In this document: in pieces, positions 9,296 to 17,687 of the stretch
How the letters are laid out: each line of letters begins with the position of its first letter
Numbering within the stretch: the stretch's first letter is position 1
Origin: a virus
IMG/VR virus record: IMGVR_UViG_3300042567_000999
Location: 1-64,000 of that record
Reading direction: 5' to 3' (one strand)
Length of the DNA: 64,000 nucleotides
Notes under the pieces: generated by a model
Told to the model about the DNA's origin: nothing
What the model saw: the letters and a program-made list of their open reading frames with translations, nothing else
Databases searched by the model: none
Program-made: the position numbers and the translations under genes

Positions 9296-10048
9296 TTATT
9301 GATTATGTATCTTTTTTAAAGTTTCTAAATAAAGAGATTTGTATTTTTTTAAGTATGTTCTAATTTCTTTAGTATTAAGATTTGTCATCTCCCTTAATGT
9401 TAATAACACAATGTTTTTATTAAACTTATTATTATCATTTCCAATAAAGATATTACCGTAATCGTCAAATAATTCTATAAGTGCGTACCCAAGTTTACTT
9501 TCGTTTTCTTGAAGTTGCGAATTCATGACGTAGTCTTTTAAATCTATTAAAAATTTATCTATTATTTTTTCTGCATCTATTTTTTCAAATTCCAAATAAT
9601 AAACCATGTCTGGTCTATTTTCTAATGCGCTTGAGATATCTTCGTATGATACTTTTCTATTTGTTTCTTTTTGGTCTTTTAAAATTTGACCCATTAAATA
9701 ATTCTTACAAATTGTACCAAAATATGAATATGCTTTTTTATTTTTTGCTGGCTTAAACTTATCCACTTTGGTCATTAAGAATGAGTGTGCGTCGGTATGA
9801 ACGTCGTTATAGTCCATATCTTTACGATATAACTTATAACGACGTATAATCGATTCAATCATCTTATCAAGAGGGTATTTTAAAAACTCATTATAAATGA
9901 GGTCTTTTTCTATTTTTGTTTCGGCTATTAAATATGCCTTTACCGCCTCTTCTTCACGAACATCAAAATAATTATTTTTTTTAATTTTTTTATCCGTCTT
10001 ATTCGTTTCGTAAGTAACTTCAGTTATAGTTCCTGACGATAATATCAT
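9296..10048 (-). CDS. gp55: Late-transcription sigma factor, T4 gp55-like
   Basis: 250 residues. The centre (about residues 75-120) contains DAHSFLMTKVDKFKP followed by KAYSYFGTICKNYLMGQIL, a sigma region-2-like core-binding and -10-recognition helix typical of the gp55/sigma-70-like late factors of T4-type phages. The C terminus is helical with LNTKEIRTYLKKYK, possibly the end that contacts the sliding clamp. In T4, gp55 replaces host sigma at late promoters together with gp33 and gp45. Here it probably directs the structural genes. It starts inside the stop codon of the upstream glycosyltransferase (TAATG), behind an unusually good AGGAGG. Confidence 0.75.
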   Translation of the reverse strand: MILSSGTITEVTYETNKTDKKIKKNNYFDVREEEAVKAYLIAETKIEKDLIYNEFLKYPLDKMIESIIRRYKLYRKDMDYNDVHTDAHSFLMTKVDKFKPAKNKKAYSYFGTICKNYLMGQILKDQKETNRKVSYEDISSALENRPDMVYYLEFEKIDAEKIIDKFLIDLKDYVMNSQLQENESKLGYALIELFDDYGNIFIGNDNNKFNKNIVLLTLREMTNLNTKEIRTYLKKYKSLYLETLKKIHNQ

Positions 10049-10854
10049 TATACCTCCTGTGGTTCATATTTTATATTTCTATCAGAAGTGAAAAAATGTT
10101 CTTTTTTTGCCGACTCAATCCAAAATGCAACCTCATCATCTGAAATTCTATTTTGACCATTTTTATAATTCCAAAATATTGAACCTTCTCTAAAATTCAT
10201 GTGCTTATAACCGATTCTTGGAATGGTCATAATTTGTACTGAATTATATGTTAATCTTAATAAAAATTCATAAACAAAAGTAAGTTTGAAGGATGGTTTT
10301 AAACCTCCGTTATCTAAGTACGTAGATTTTTTAATAACCATCCCACTTGTTTGAAAATTTTGGTAATTCATTAAAACTTCATTTGTTAGATACCCAATTT
10401 CTGTGTTCAAACTCGCAGCGAATGTGGCTTCGTTAGTAAACCCAACAAACATACCTTTTTCATCGGTATCCACAACCAATGGTAAAAACGTTTCAACTTC
10501 AGGATACGCTTCAATATATCTTTTTACATTTTTAAACCAAATTGTTGAGTATTCGTCGTCAAACTCAAGAATACTAATATAATCAGATTTAGCGTTTTCA
10601 ACACCTAAATTTATCTGTGATGAAAAATCTACTTTACCTTTATTTTCTATAAAGTTTACTGTTAATCCACTATAGTCAAAAGTTTCTAATTTTGTTTTTA
10701 ATCCATCTTCATCTGAATGTACAATTACAACTTCCGATGGTTTAGTGTGTTGAATTTGTATAGATTTAATCGCTCTATCAAAGTATGTATCAAAATCTCT
10801 GTTTTTGAAAGAATTGATTGGTAATATAACCGATACGTTTAAAATATTTTCCAT
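10048..10854 (-). CDS. Family 2-type (GT-A) glycosyltransferase
   Basis: 268 residues from the start chosen at 10854 (MENILNVSVILPIN). An upstream in-frame ATG would overlap the preceding gene by 80 bases and adds a non-conserved leader. The N terminus VSVILPIN, then AIKSIQIQHTKPSEVVIVHS, and the LEFDDEYS segment near residue 100 follow the GT-A order with an acidic DxD-like site. The middle has a TSGMVIKKSTY stretch typical of GT2 acceptor regions. No membrane helix is present, so it is likely cytosolic. It is the last sugar gene of the island before the late sigma factor. Confidence 0.7.
   Translation of the reverse strand: MENILNVSVILPINSFKNRDFDTYFDRAIKSIQIQHTKPSEVVIVHSDEDGLKTKLETFDYSGLTVNFIENKGKVDFSSQINLGVENAKSDYISILEFDDEYSTIWFKNVKRYIEAYPEVETFLPLVVDTDEKGMFVGFTNEATFAASLNTEIGYLTNEVLMNYQNFQTSGMVIKKSTYLDNGGLKPSFKLTFVYEFLLRLTYNSVQIMTIPRIGYKHMNFREGSIFWNYKNGQNRISDDEVAFWIESAKKEHFFTSDRNIKYEPQEV
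10053..10058 (-). promoter_or_regulatory. AGGAGG Shine-Dalgarno-like sequence for the sigma gene
   Basis: The minus strand reads AGGAGG, four bases before the ATG of the gp55-like gene. Nearly all other starts here have only A-rich leaders. It also encodes the last codons (Gln-Glu-Val) of the upstream gene, so it may be coincidental. Confidence 0.4.
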
Positions 10855-10858
10855 AATA

Positions 10859-11926
10859 TTAATTTGTTTCTTCTGTAATTTTAAGTTTATCAAGTTGTTC
10901 TTGGAATGAATCTTTTCTTGTTGTGAAATATTCATCAAATAATTCTAAAACAGTCGAATTAAATTTTTCTTTGTTTTTATAGGTAGAAGATGTTGACGAC
11001 ATATTATCATATAATGTTTCTGAAATATTATCCTCCAACCAATTTTGGATAAAGTTCGCAATCACATCTACCATCTCATTTAAGTTATTAATCCAAACTC
11101 CATTTTCTTCATTCATCCATACTGGTTGCATGTTTGGGACTTTAGCGATTACCGGAGTTCCGCTTGACATAGATTCTAAAGGGTATGTACCAAATGCCGA
11201 CTCATTATCAACCCAAACACTTAAAAAAGAATCTTTTAAAAATTTAGAAAAATCTTTAATGGTAATACCTCTCATATCTCTAAATGTAATCCATCGATAT
11301 TGTGGGTATTTAAGATAAAAAGTTTTAATGATTTTTGCGGTATCTCTAGGTTCTCTTGTGTGAATAGAAATAATCGGTTTAGATGGTTTTTCCTTTTTAG
11401 TAAATACCTCGTCAATATAAGGTTCTAAAATATCAAAACTTACACTTTTCATTATTTCTGAAATATATTCTTTTTGTTTTTCAGATGTTGTAATACATTT
11501 ATAGATACCTAATTGAGACCAAGACACCCCTGGAGGTAATGTCTCGAACATGTGGTCGTAAGCTTGACATAGTACAATTTTCCCACAAGGTAAATTTTTA
11601 ATTTGTTCCATTACGTGACCATAAAGTTCAGGTAAAACAATAATATCTTCAGGTGAAATTGCAAGATTTTGACCATCAATTGATTGGTGAGGTAAGTCAT
11701 CATATGACTCATCTAACCAAGATGATACCCCCTCATATTCTTTAGTTTCGTGAATAATAATAGGGTTATAATTATTATTTTTTAATGTTTTAGCAATATC
11801 GTAAATATATTTGATACTTGCCTTTGGGTTACCTTTAGTGTCTTGTACTAAAAAATAAACTCTTGCACTTCTATCTTCTAAATTTTTAATAGAACCTTCT
11901 ACTTTTTGTATTTTTTCTAAATCCAT
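10859..11926 (-). CDS. GT-B fold glycosyltransferase (family 4-like)
   Basis: 355 residues with two Rossmann-like halves. The N-terminal half has VYFLVQDTKGNPKASIKYIY and IIVLPELYGHVMEQI. The C-terminal half has PIISIHTREPRDTAKII followed by SVWVDNESAFGTYPLESMSS and GTPVIAK. That last E-(S)-x-G-x-P-L-E-S-M-S-S-G-T-P-V pattern is the nucleotide-sugar-binding EX7E-like motif of GT4 enzymes. It is separated from the GT2 gene downstream by four bases. Donor and acceptor cannot be told from sequence. Confidence 0.7.
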   Translation of the reverse strand: MDLEKIQKVEGSIKNLEDRSARVYFLVQDTKGNPKASIKYIYDIAKTLKNNNYNPIIIHETKEYEGVSSWLDESYDDLPHQSIDGQNLAISPEDIIVLPELYGHVMEQIKNLPCGKIVLCQAYDHMFETLPPGVSWSQLGIYKCITTSEKQKEYISEIMKSVSFDILEPYIDEVFTKKEKPSKPIISIHTREPRDTAKIIKTFYLKYPQYRWITFRDMRGITIKDFSKFLKDSFLSVWVDNESAFGTYPLESMSSGTPVIAKVPNMQPVWMNEENGVWINNLNEMVDVIANFIQNWLEDNISETLYDNMSSTSSTYKNKEKFNSTVLELFDEYFTTRKDSFQEQLDKLKITEETN

Positions 11927-11929
11927 TTT

Positions 11930-12211
11930 TTAAAATTTTTTGATTATTTTATTTAATAATAGTGTATTAAAAGATAATTTAAATGGTATTGTTAGAGCTT
12001 TTGCTCCATGCAATCCTAAATTTTCATCAACTTCTTCCCTTTCTGATAATACCACATCTAATAAAAGTTTAAATGTTTCGTATCTGGTAACACTTATTTG
12101 TTCCGTTTCTGTTTCACCTGATAGCGGTAAAACTTTAGAGTTGGATAAACTTACTTGATTCTCAAGTTCATCAACATCAATGTAATAGTTTTCACCTAAA
12201 AATGCAATCAT
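11930..12211 (-). CDS. Hypothetical protein
   Basis: 93 residues, acidic in the middle, with a hydrophobic-basic C terminus (LLLNKIIKKF). No recognised motif. It overlaps the HAD-like gene upstream by four bases (ATGA-type) and is followed after three bases by the GT4-like gene, so it is part of the same transcript. Confidence 0.45.
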   Translation of the reverse strand: MIAFLGENYYIDVDELENQVSLSNSKVLPLSGETETEQISVTRYETFKLLLDVVLSEREEVDENLGLHGAKALTIPFKLSFNTLLLNKIIKKF

Positions 12212-12861
12212 AATTTGATTTGTTTAATTAATTCATCAAAGTCTCCCAACTTATCTATTTTATATTTGTTATCTATATTTTTGTTATATTCAGTAACATA
12301 TTGAACCAAAACCTTATTATCGGGGTGTGTTGTTATAAGATTTGGATTTGATGTTAATAATATGTCAATTGTATCCCACATATTATCTAATGTGGAGTTT
12401 GAATAAAACTTTATGTTCTCTATTAAACACCCAAACTTTGAAAGAAAGAATAGAGTGGATGGTTTAGATTTGCCAATCTCATCTGATACAATAAAAATTT
12501 CATATTCATCTCTATTTTTAGTATAAAAATTATTCAGGTCATTAAATGTGAATGTTTCAGTAGACCCAGCGTGACCAAATATTTGCATAGGAAAATCATT
12601 AAACATAAAATCATATAATTCCTCATCTGACTTAAATTTAAAATGATTTTTTAATTCAAATGTATCAATAGGTTCAATAATTTCGTATGTAAATTCATTC
12701 TCAACACCATCAAGTGAAGTGTTACCAGATATATCCATAGTGAACGTTTGATTGGTATTTTCAGACTCATAGTTTTCAATCATATGTTTTTCATATATTT
12801 GTCTAAACTTACCAAAAGTGTCTCTTAATACACCATTAACCTCAATTCCTATTCTCTTCAT
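12208..12861 (-). CDS. HAD-like fold protein with degenerate catalytic site
   Basis: 217 residues. The start GIEVNGVLRDTFGKF imitates HAD motif I (DxDGxLxD), but both catalytic aspartates are replaced (E-V-N). Further on come FIVSDEIGKSKPSTLFFLSK (motif II/III-like) and TIDILLTSNPNLI (motif IV-like). The fold is therefore probably kept while phosphatase activity is doubtful. It starts within the end of the PhoH gene (20-base overlap) and overlaps the next gene by four. A binding or regulatory role is possible. Confidence 0.5.
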   Translation of the reverse strand: MKRIGIEVNGVLRDTFGKFRQIYEKHMIENYESENTNQTFTMDISGNTSLDGVENEFTYEIIEPIDTFELKNHFKFKSDEELYDFMFNDFPMQIFGHAGSTETFTFNDLNNFYTKNRDEYEIFIVSDEIGKSKPSTLFFLSKFGCLIENIKFYSNSTLDNMWDTIDILLTSNPNLITTHPDNKVLVQYVTEYNKNIDNKYKIDKLGDFDELIKQIKL

Positions 12862-13579
12862 CGTATTTTTCTAATATTTTACTTATTAGTGGGTTCCTTA
12901 CATTTTTTGCATTTCTAAAATCATAGATACCAACATCAGATATATCTTTAAATCTTTGTAGTGCATCGTATAACCCCGATTGTTTTTTATCTTTATATCT
13001 ATCAGTTTGTTCTAAGTCGCCCGATATAAAGAACTTACTATTAAAACCAATCCTTGTCAATAGTAATTTCATTTGATTTGGTGTTGCGTTCTGACCTTCT
13101 TCAAAAATTAAAATCGAGTTATCGATGTTCATTCCTCTCATATATGCTAATGCAAAAACTTCGATAATTTCAGCTTCTTTAAGTTTTTCTCTCGCCTCTT
13201 TTCCAATAATTTTATTTAAAAGATAATATGATGGGAAAATGTATGGGTCTAATTTCTCCTCTAAATTACCCGGTAATGAACCAAGTTTTTCTTCAGCTTC
13301 AACAGCCGGTCTAACAATAATAAGTTTTTCATAAGAGTTGTTTGGGTCCATTAAAAGGTCAACTGCCGCTCTCATAGAAATAAAACTTTTACCAACACCC
13401 GCGGGACCTGAACATATAGTTATTTGATTAGAAATCAATAGGTCATAATACTCTTTTTGGTTGTCAGATAAGAATTTATTTTTTTGTTTTCTTTTAATAA
13501 CTGAGTTTATGAAATCCTTCTTAGTGATTGTTTTAGGAATTACAGGTTCCTCTGGTTGAGTTATTTTTCTTCTCGTCAT
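12842..13579 (-). CDS. phoH: PhoH-like ATPase
   Basis: 245 residues. Walker A is GPAGVGKS, near residue 58. The Walker B-like element ILIFEEGQNAT has Glu where PhoH proteins usually have Asp (DEAQN). FISGDLEQTD follows, a sensor-like element, and the end has a VRNPLISKILEKY stretch, all in the standard PhoH order. PhoH ATPases are very common in T4-like phages of aquatic bacteria and in Bacteroidota phages; their biochemical role (RNA helicase-like or phosphate-linked) is unsettled. It stands between the GDP-mannose dehydratase and the HAD-like gene and breaks the sugar gene run. Confidence 0.9.
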   Translation of the reverse strand: MTRRKITQPEEPVIPKTITKKDFINSVIKRKQKNKFLSDNQKEYYDLLISNQITICSGPAGVGKSFISMRAAVDLLMDPNNSYEKLIIVRPAVEAEEKLGSLPGNLEEKLDPYIFPSYYLLNKIIGKEAREKLKEAEIIEVFALAYMRGMNIDNSILIFEEGQNATPNQMKLLLTRIGFNSKFFISGDLEQTDRYKDKKQSGLYDALQRFKDISDVGIYDFRNAKNVRNPLISKILEKYDEENRN

Positions 13580-13586
13580 TTAATTA

Positions 13587-14564
13587 TTATTTATTTTTAT
13601 AGTGGTCCACCCAATATTCAATCATTTCATCTAACATTGATTCAAAAGTATATTTTGGTTTCCAATTTAATTCATCTCTTAATTTTGATGAATCTCCCTT
13701 TAAATCATATAACTCTTCAGGTCTAAAATGTTTTTCATCAATTACTATGTAGTCACTATAGTCTAAACCTAAAGAACTAAACACATAACTACATAAATCT
13801 TGTACAGAATGAGAAACTCCTGTCGAGCACACGTAATCTTCAGGTTTATCTGATTGTAACATTAACCACATGGCTTCAACATAATCTTTAGCGTGACCCC
13901 AATCTCTTGTCGCGTATAAATTACCTATATTTAATTTTTCTTGTAAACCCAAACTAATTCTAACGGCAGCTTTGACTACTTTATTAGTTACGAAGTTTGT
14001 CCCTCTTCTTGGTGATTCGTGGTTAAACAAAATACCATTCCATATTTTCATTCCATATGAATTACGATAGTTTCTACAAATGTTATATGAGAATACTTTT
14101 GCGCAACCATAAGGTGATACGGGATTTAATTGAGTAGTCTCTCTTTGATATCCATCATCATCAATAGTATTACCAAACATTTCAGATGAGGAGGCTTGGT
14201 ATATTTTTATATCTTTGTTTAATAATTTTACCGCCTCTAATAAATTAAGTGTTCCAAGACCTGTTACATTTGCGGTATAAATTGGTTGGTCAAAAGAAAT
14301 TCTTACGTGTGATTGTGCCGCTAAATTATAAATTTCAACGGGTTTAACTTCTTGTATTACTCTTGTGAGTGAAGATAAATCGGTTAAATCTGCATAATGT
14401 AAATGTAATTTATCAAATACATTATCCAATCTACTTGTTTGATTTTCTGACACTGAATTTCTTTTCAAAGTCCCATGAACTTCATAACCTTTTTCTAAAA
14501 GGAATTCTGCGAGATATGAACCATCTTGTCCATTAATCCCTGTTATAAGTGCTACTTTTTTCAT
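13587..14564 (-). CDS. gmd: GDP-mannose 4,6-dehydratase
   Basis: 325 residues of an extended short-chain dehydrogenase. TGINGQDGSY (8-17) is the NADP-binding motif with the QDGSYL signature of Gmd. RNSVSENQTSRL binds the cofactor. SSSEMFG (126-131) and YGCAK (Tyr152, Lys156) supply the catalytic residues. NHESPRRGTNFVT and LNIGNLYATRDWGHAKDYVE are further Gmd signatures. It makes GDP-4-keto-6-deoxymannose in the cytosol. It overlaps the ColD-like gene by four bases, and the reductase lies just beyond, so the three act in sequence. Confidence 0.95.
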   Translation of the reverse strand: MKKVALITGINGQDGSYLAEFLLEKGYEVHGTLKRNSVSENQTSRLDNVFDKLHLHYADLTDLSSLTRVIQEVKPVEIYNLAAQSHVRISFDQPIYTANVTGLGTLNLLEAVKLLNKDIKIYQASSSEMFGNTIDDDGYQRETTQLNPVSPYGCAKVFSYNICRNYRNSYGMKIWNGILFNHESPRRGTNFVTNKVVKAAVRISLGLQEKLNIGNLYATRDWGHAKDYVEAMWLMLQSDKPEDYVCSTGVSHSVQDLCSYVFSSLGLDYSDYIVIDEKHFRPEELYDLKGDSSKLRDELNWKPKYTFESMLDEMIEYWVDHYKNK

Positions 14565-15709
14565 TCGTTAATTATAGATACGATAGTTTGGATTTCATCG
14601 AAAGTCAACCCTTGATGGTTTGGTATGTAAAATCCGAACTTGTTTATTAATTCGCAATTTTTTAATTCAACAGGACCATATTTTTTTACCCACATTGGTT
14701 TTTTTGACATGTCTCCAGCTATTAAAGGTCTAACCTCAATATTCTTTTCTAATAGTTTATTAACTATCTCATTTCTTTTTTCATTGATAATTGGGTATGC
14801 AAAGTTTGATACAAAATCACCTTCGTTTTCACCCAACATTATTTTATTATCACCAACTAGTGATTTATAGTTTTTAAAATTTTCATTTCTTTTTTTACTA
14901 TACCCATCTAATTTATCAATTGCCATTAAACCAATAAACGCCTGTAAATCTGTCGCTCTTAAATTGAATCCTGGTAAATAAAAAGTGTATAAAGAGTCGA
15001 ACTCATTTACATTATTTTCTTCTCTTAACTTTTCTTGTATGTGTGTAGGTAAATCTCTATCCCACCCATGACTTCTCATCATTAATAATGAGTAATAAAA
15101 ATCCTCATCGTTTGTGTTTATAAACCCACCCTCAATTGTACTTAAGTGATGTCCAAAATACATTGAGAAGAATGATGCAAAACCAAAAGAACCTAAATAT
15201 TTTCCTTGATATTTTGACCCCATACTTTCACAAACGTCTTCTAATAAAATAACATTGTATTTTTCACACAATGAAATCACTTTTTCCATGTTAGGTACTA
15301 AACCTAATGGTGAGACTAAAATCATACAAGATGGGTCATTTGTCTTAAACAACTCCTCTAAATGTTCTAAATCACAAGACAAGTCTTCTAAGTTAGAATC
15401 GCAAAGTATTGGTTCCATTCCTAATAACATTGGTGAACTTACATCGGTTGCCCAACTTAATCCTGGAACAACGACTTTATTATTCCTCAACTTATCTGTG
15501 TGTAATAATGCGGCTAACGCTAAAAGGATGGCTGAGGACCCGGAGTTAACATATACCGAGTATTTTGTCCCAATTTTTTTTGCCCATTTAGATTCTAATT
15601 CCCAAGTTAAATCTCCTTTTGTGAGTCTTGGTATTTCATCTTGATTTAACCACTCAATTAATTTATTGATGTCGTTTTTGTCAATTGTGTCTTTAACTAA
15701 TTTTACCAT
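14561..15709 (-). CDS. colD: GDP-4-keto-6-deoxymannose 3-dehydratase (ColD-like)
   Basis: 382 residues of the DegT/DnrJ/EryC1 fold. NSGSSA (55-60) binds the cofactor phosphate, and LLEDVCESMGS contains the ring-stacking Asp. In sugar aminotransferases the next motif carries the PLP lysine. Here it reads YFGHHLSTIEGG, with His187-His188 instead. That substitution is known from ColD and the E1-type 3-dehydrases, which use pyridoxamine phosphate to remove the 3-hydroxyl. No extra cysteine cluster for an iron-sulfur centre is seen, which favours ColD. FYLPGFNLRA and EVRPLIAGDM also agree with ColD. With Gmd beside it, the product should be GDP-4-keto-3,6-dideoxymannose. Confidence 0.85.
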   Translation of the reverse strand: MVKLVKDTIDKNDINKLIEWLNQDEIPRLTKGDLTWELESKWAKKIGTKYSVYVNSGSSAILLALAALLHTDKLRNNKVVVPGLSWATDVSSPMLLGMEPILCDSNLEDLSCDLEHLEELFKTNDPSCMILVSPLGLVPNMEKVISLCEKYNVILLEDVCESMGSKYQGKYLGSFGFASFFSMYFGHHLSTIEGGFINTNDEDFYYSLLMMRSHGWDRDLPTHIQEKLREENNVNEFDSLYTFYLPGFNLRATDLQAFIGLMAIDKLDGYSKKRNENFKNYKSLVGDNKIMLGENEGDFVSNFAYPIINEKRNEIVNKLLEKNIEVRPLIAGDMSKKPMWVKKYGPVELKNCELINKFGFYIPNHQGLTFDEIQTIVSIINE

Positions 15710-16613
15710 AATATGAATTATATACTAATTTTATACCTTCACTTAAAGGTGTGAATTTAAAATTTGGAAACAAATTTTTAAATTTATCTATTGATACGTC
15801 TTTTCTAAATTGACCATTTGGTTTGGTTGTATCCCAATTTATTTTTATGTTTTGATTATTTGTGACTTTTAATGCTATTTCAGCCATATCTTTAATTGAT
15901 AAGTTTTCTTCTGTTGCAACATTAAAACTATCGTTCACACCACTATCAATTGTCATTTTTATAATTTCAGCAAAATCACCTGCAAACATAAATTGACGTA
16001 ATGGAGTTCCGTCACCAAAAAGAGTTATATCATCTTTTTTATTTTTTTTTGATGAGTGTATTTTTTTTATAAGGGATGTTAAAAAATGACTTTTATTTTC
16101 ATCATCTTTATCTTCTTCACCGTATAAATTACAAGGTATTAGGTATTGATAGTTTAAATTGTATTGTTGGTTGTATGCGTCTATTTGTGCCCCCATTGAA
16201 CGTTTAGAATACCCATATGAAAAATTTGTTATAGTTGGTGGTCCGTCATGTAACATTGACTCATCCATCGGATATTTTTTTGCGATGTCAGGATAGATAC
16301 AAGTACTTAAAATACCTATAAATTTTTTTACTTTAAAAATTCTAGAATACTCAACTAAAAGAGTATTCATTAAAACGTTTTGTGTGAAATATTCCGCAGG
16401 GTGCTCAATATTATCAATTATTCCCCCAACCCTAGCGGCTAAATGTATTACAATATTTGGTTTGTGTTTTAAAAACATCTTTTGAACACCATTTTCTGTA
16501 GTTAAATCGTAATCTTTAGATGAGATATATACGGCATCAGGTAATATTTTTTTTAGATACTTCCCAACTAACCCAGAACCTCCGGTTACTAATATTTTAT
16601 TTTCATTATTCAT
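15693..16613 (-). CDS. colC: GDP-fucose synthase / ColC-like epimerase-reductase
   Basis: 306 residues. TGGSGLVG (10-17) binds NADPH, and AARVGGIIDN matches the family signature. STCIYP contains the active-site cysteine, SYGYSKR the Tyr133/Lys137 pair, and ENKSHFL the conserved histidine. This family covers both GDP-L-fucose synthase (Fcl) and ColC, which both epimerise C-5 and reduce C-4. Sequence alone cannot separate them here. The adjacent ColD-like gene argues for ColC, and thus GDP-L-colitose. It overlaps the ColD-like gene by 17 bases. Confidence 0.8.
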   Translation of the reverse strand: MNNENKILVTGGSGLVGKYLKKILPDAVYISSKDYDLTTENGVQKMFLKHKPNIVIHLAARVGGIIDNIEHPAEYFTQNVLMNTLLVEYSRIFKVKKFIGILSTCIYPDIAKKYPMDESMLHDGPPTITNFSYGYSKRSMGAQIDAYNQQYNLNYQYLIPCNLYGEEDKDDENKSHFLTSLIKKIHSSKKNKKDDITLFGDGTPLRQFMFAGDFAEIIKMTIDSGVNDSFNVATEENLSIKDMAEIALKVTNNQNIKINWDTTKPNGQFRKDVSIDKFKNLFPNFKFTPLSEGIKLVYNSYYGKIS

Positions 16614-16617
16614 AATC

Positions 16618-17391
16618 TTAATTTAAATGCCAAACATGGAAACTCAATGATTCCAAATCTTTATTTCTTTCAATAAGAGTTTTAATATCATCATCTGTAA
16701 ATTTTTCTGACCTACCATCCCTACCATGTAATTCGTATGTAACATTTTTTGTTAAAAATTTATCATTATGATGTTCATAAACAAAATTTCCATATATTTC
16801 GTAGTCCGCAGGAACACAGTACTCAGAAATGTTTTTGTAAACAAGTTCTAAAAAATCTTCAGGTGTATTACAATTACATTTCAATAACATGTCTTTTATT
16901 ATTTTTTTATTATACATCATGAATTCACAGACAAATGAATGATTAAAACGCTCATTTAACCCCAAAACATTTTTATTGAATGTAAAATACGGTTCATGTA
17001 TGTAATCTCTTCCCAAATAGAAAATGGTTTTTCCATCTTCAAAAAAGTTTAAAGGTTTTAATATTACAGAATCCGCCTCTATAACTAAAAAATTATCATT
17101 TTTAGTTACATTTTGAAACAATTTTAAAAATATCTGATATGTCCAGTTAGGTCTATATTCCAAACGAGACCTATCGATTTTTAAAACATCAGTTTCATTG
17201 TGTAAGTATATTGGTTTTTTAGTGATACCTTTTAAAATATCAAGGTCATTAAAAGGTTCTCTTTCACTCAATATTAAGTGTATAGAATCAAAATTTAAAT
17301 TATACTCAGATTGTTCCACTATAAATTTTATGTGTGAAAAATCTTTTTCATGAGCAACAATTACTAAATCATATGAGGGTTCATTATTCAT
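16618..17391 (-). CDS. Glycosyltransferase-like protein (DUF6492-type)
   Basis: 257 residues. The start SYDLVIVAHEKDFSHIKF, then NFLVIEADSVILKPLNFF (a D-x-(V/I)-(L)-containing donor-site stretch), and YIHEPYFTFNKNVLG resemble the DUF6492 group of GT-A-like enzymes in polysaccharide clusters. The C-terminal YELHGRDGRSEKF and SFHVWHLN are typical late motifs. It overlaps the small HAD gene by four bases and follows the ColC-like gene by four. The sugar transferred is unknown. Confidence 0.6.
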   Translation of the reverse strand: MNNEPSYDLVIVAHEKDFSHIKFIVEQSEYNLNFDSIHLILSEREPFNDLDILKGITKKPIYLHNETDVLKIDRSRLEYRPNWTYQIFLKLFQNVTKNDNFLVIEADSVILKPLNFFEDGKTIFYLGRDYIHEPYFTFNKNVLGLNERFNHSFVCEFMMYNKKIIKDMLLKCNCNTPEDFLELVYKNISEYCVPADYEIYGNFVYEHHNDKFLTKNVTYELHGRDGRSEKFTDDDIKTLIERNKDLESLSFHVWHLN

Positions 17392-17687
17392 TCGTTAAAA
17401 AAAAAATTATCATTTATTCCTTTATCATCAATAAAAACATCTGCATGAACCTTTTTACCAACAATTAATTTATCAAAATTTACACCCCAACTACGTAATT
17501 GATTTTCTGTTAAATCGTACCAATCGATACCTGTTGTCGCTCCTCTTGCGGTATCAATTATAATTTTATTACCATTTTCATGTAACTCATTTACTTTTTT
17601 TATTCTTTTTAAAAATGGCTCAGCATTTTTATAATCTCCATTAGTGTTGGTACACAGAGTACCATCTAAATCAAAACAATATATCAT
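17388..17687 (-). CDS. Small HAD-superfamily phosphatase (capsule-type)
   Basis: 99 residues. FDLDGTLC is an intact HAD motif I. IIIDTARGATTG gives motif II, GKKVHADVFIDDKGIND motif III/IV with the double Asp. Such minimal HAD proteins without a cap are frequent in capsule and O-antigen clusters and are predicted sugar-phosphate phosphatases. It is coupled to both neighbours (four-base overlap with the DUF6492-like gene, one-base overlap with the GT-B gene). A substrate such as a nonulosonate 9-phosphate or heptose phosphate is possible but not shown. Confidence 0.7.
   Translation of the reverse strand: MIYCFDLDGTLCTNTNGDYKNAEPFLKRIKKVNELHENGNKIIIDTARGATTGIDWYDLTENQLRSWGVNFDKLIVGKKVHADVFIDDKGINDNFFFNE

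Noticed and set aside
10855-10938. Longer start for the GT2 gene at 10938
   Set aside because: The extra residues are Lys/Gln/Asn-rich, lie inside the upstream gene and are not part of the GT-A fold.
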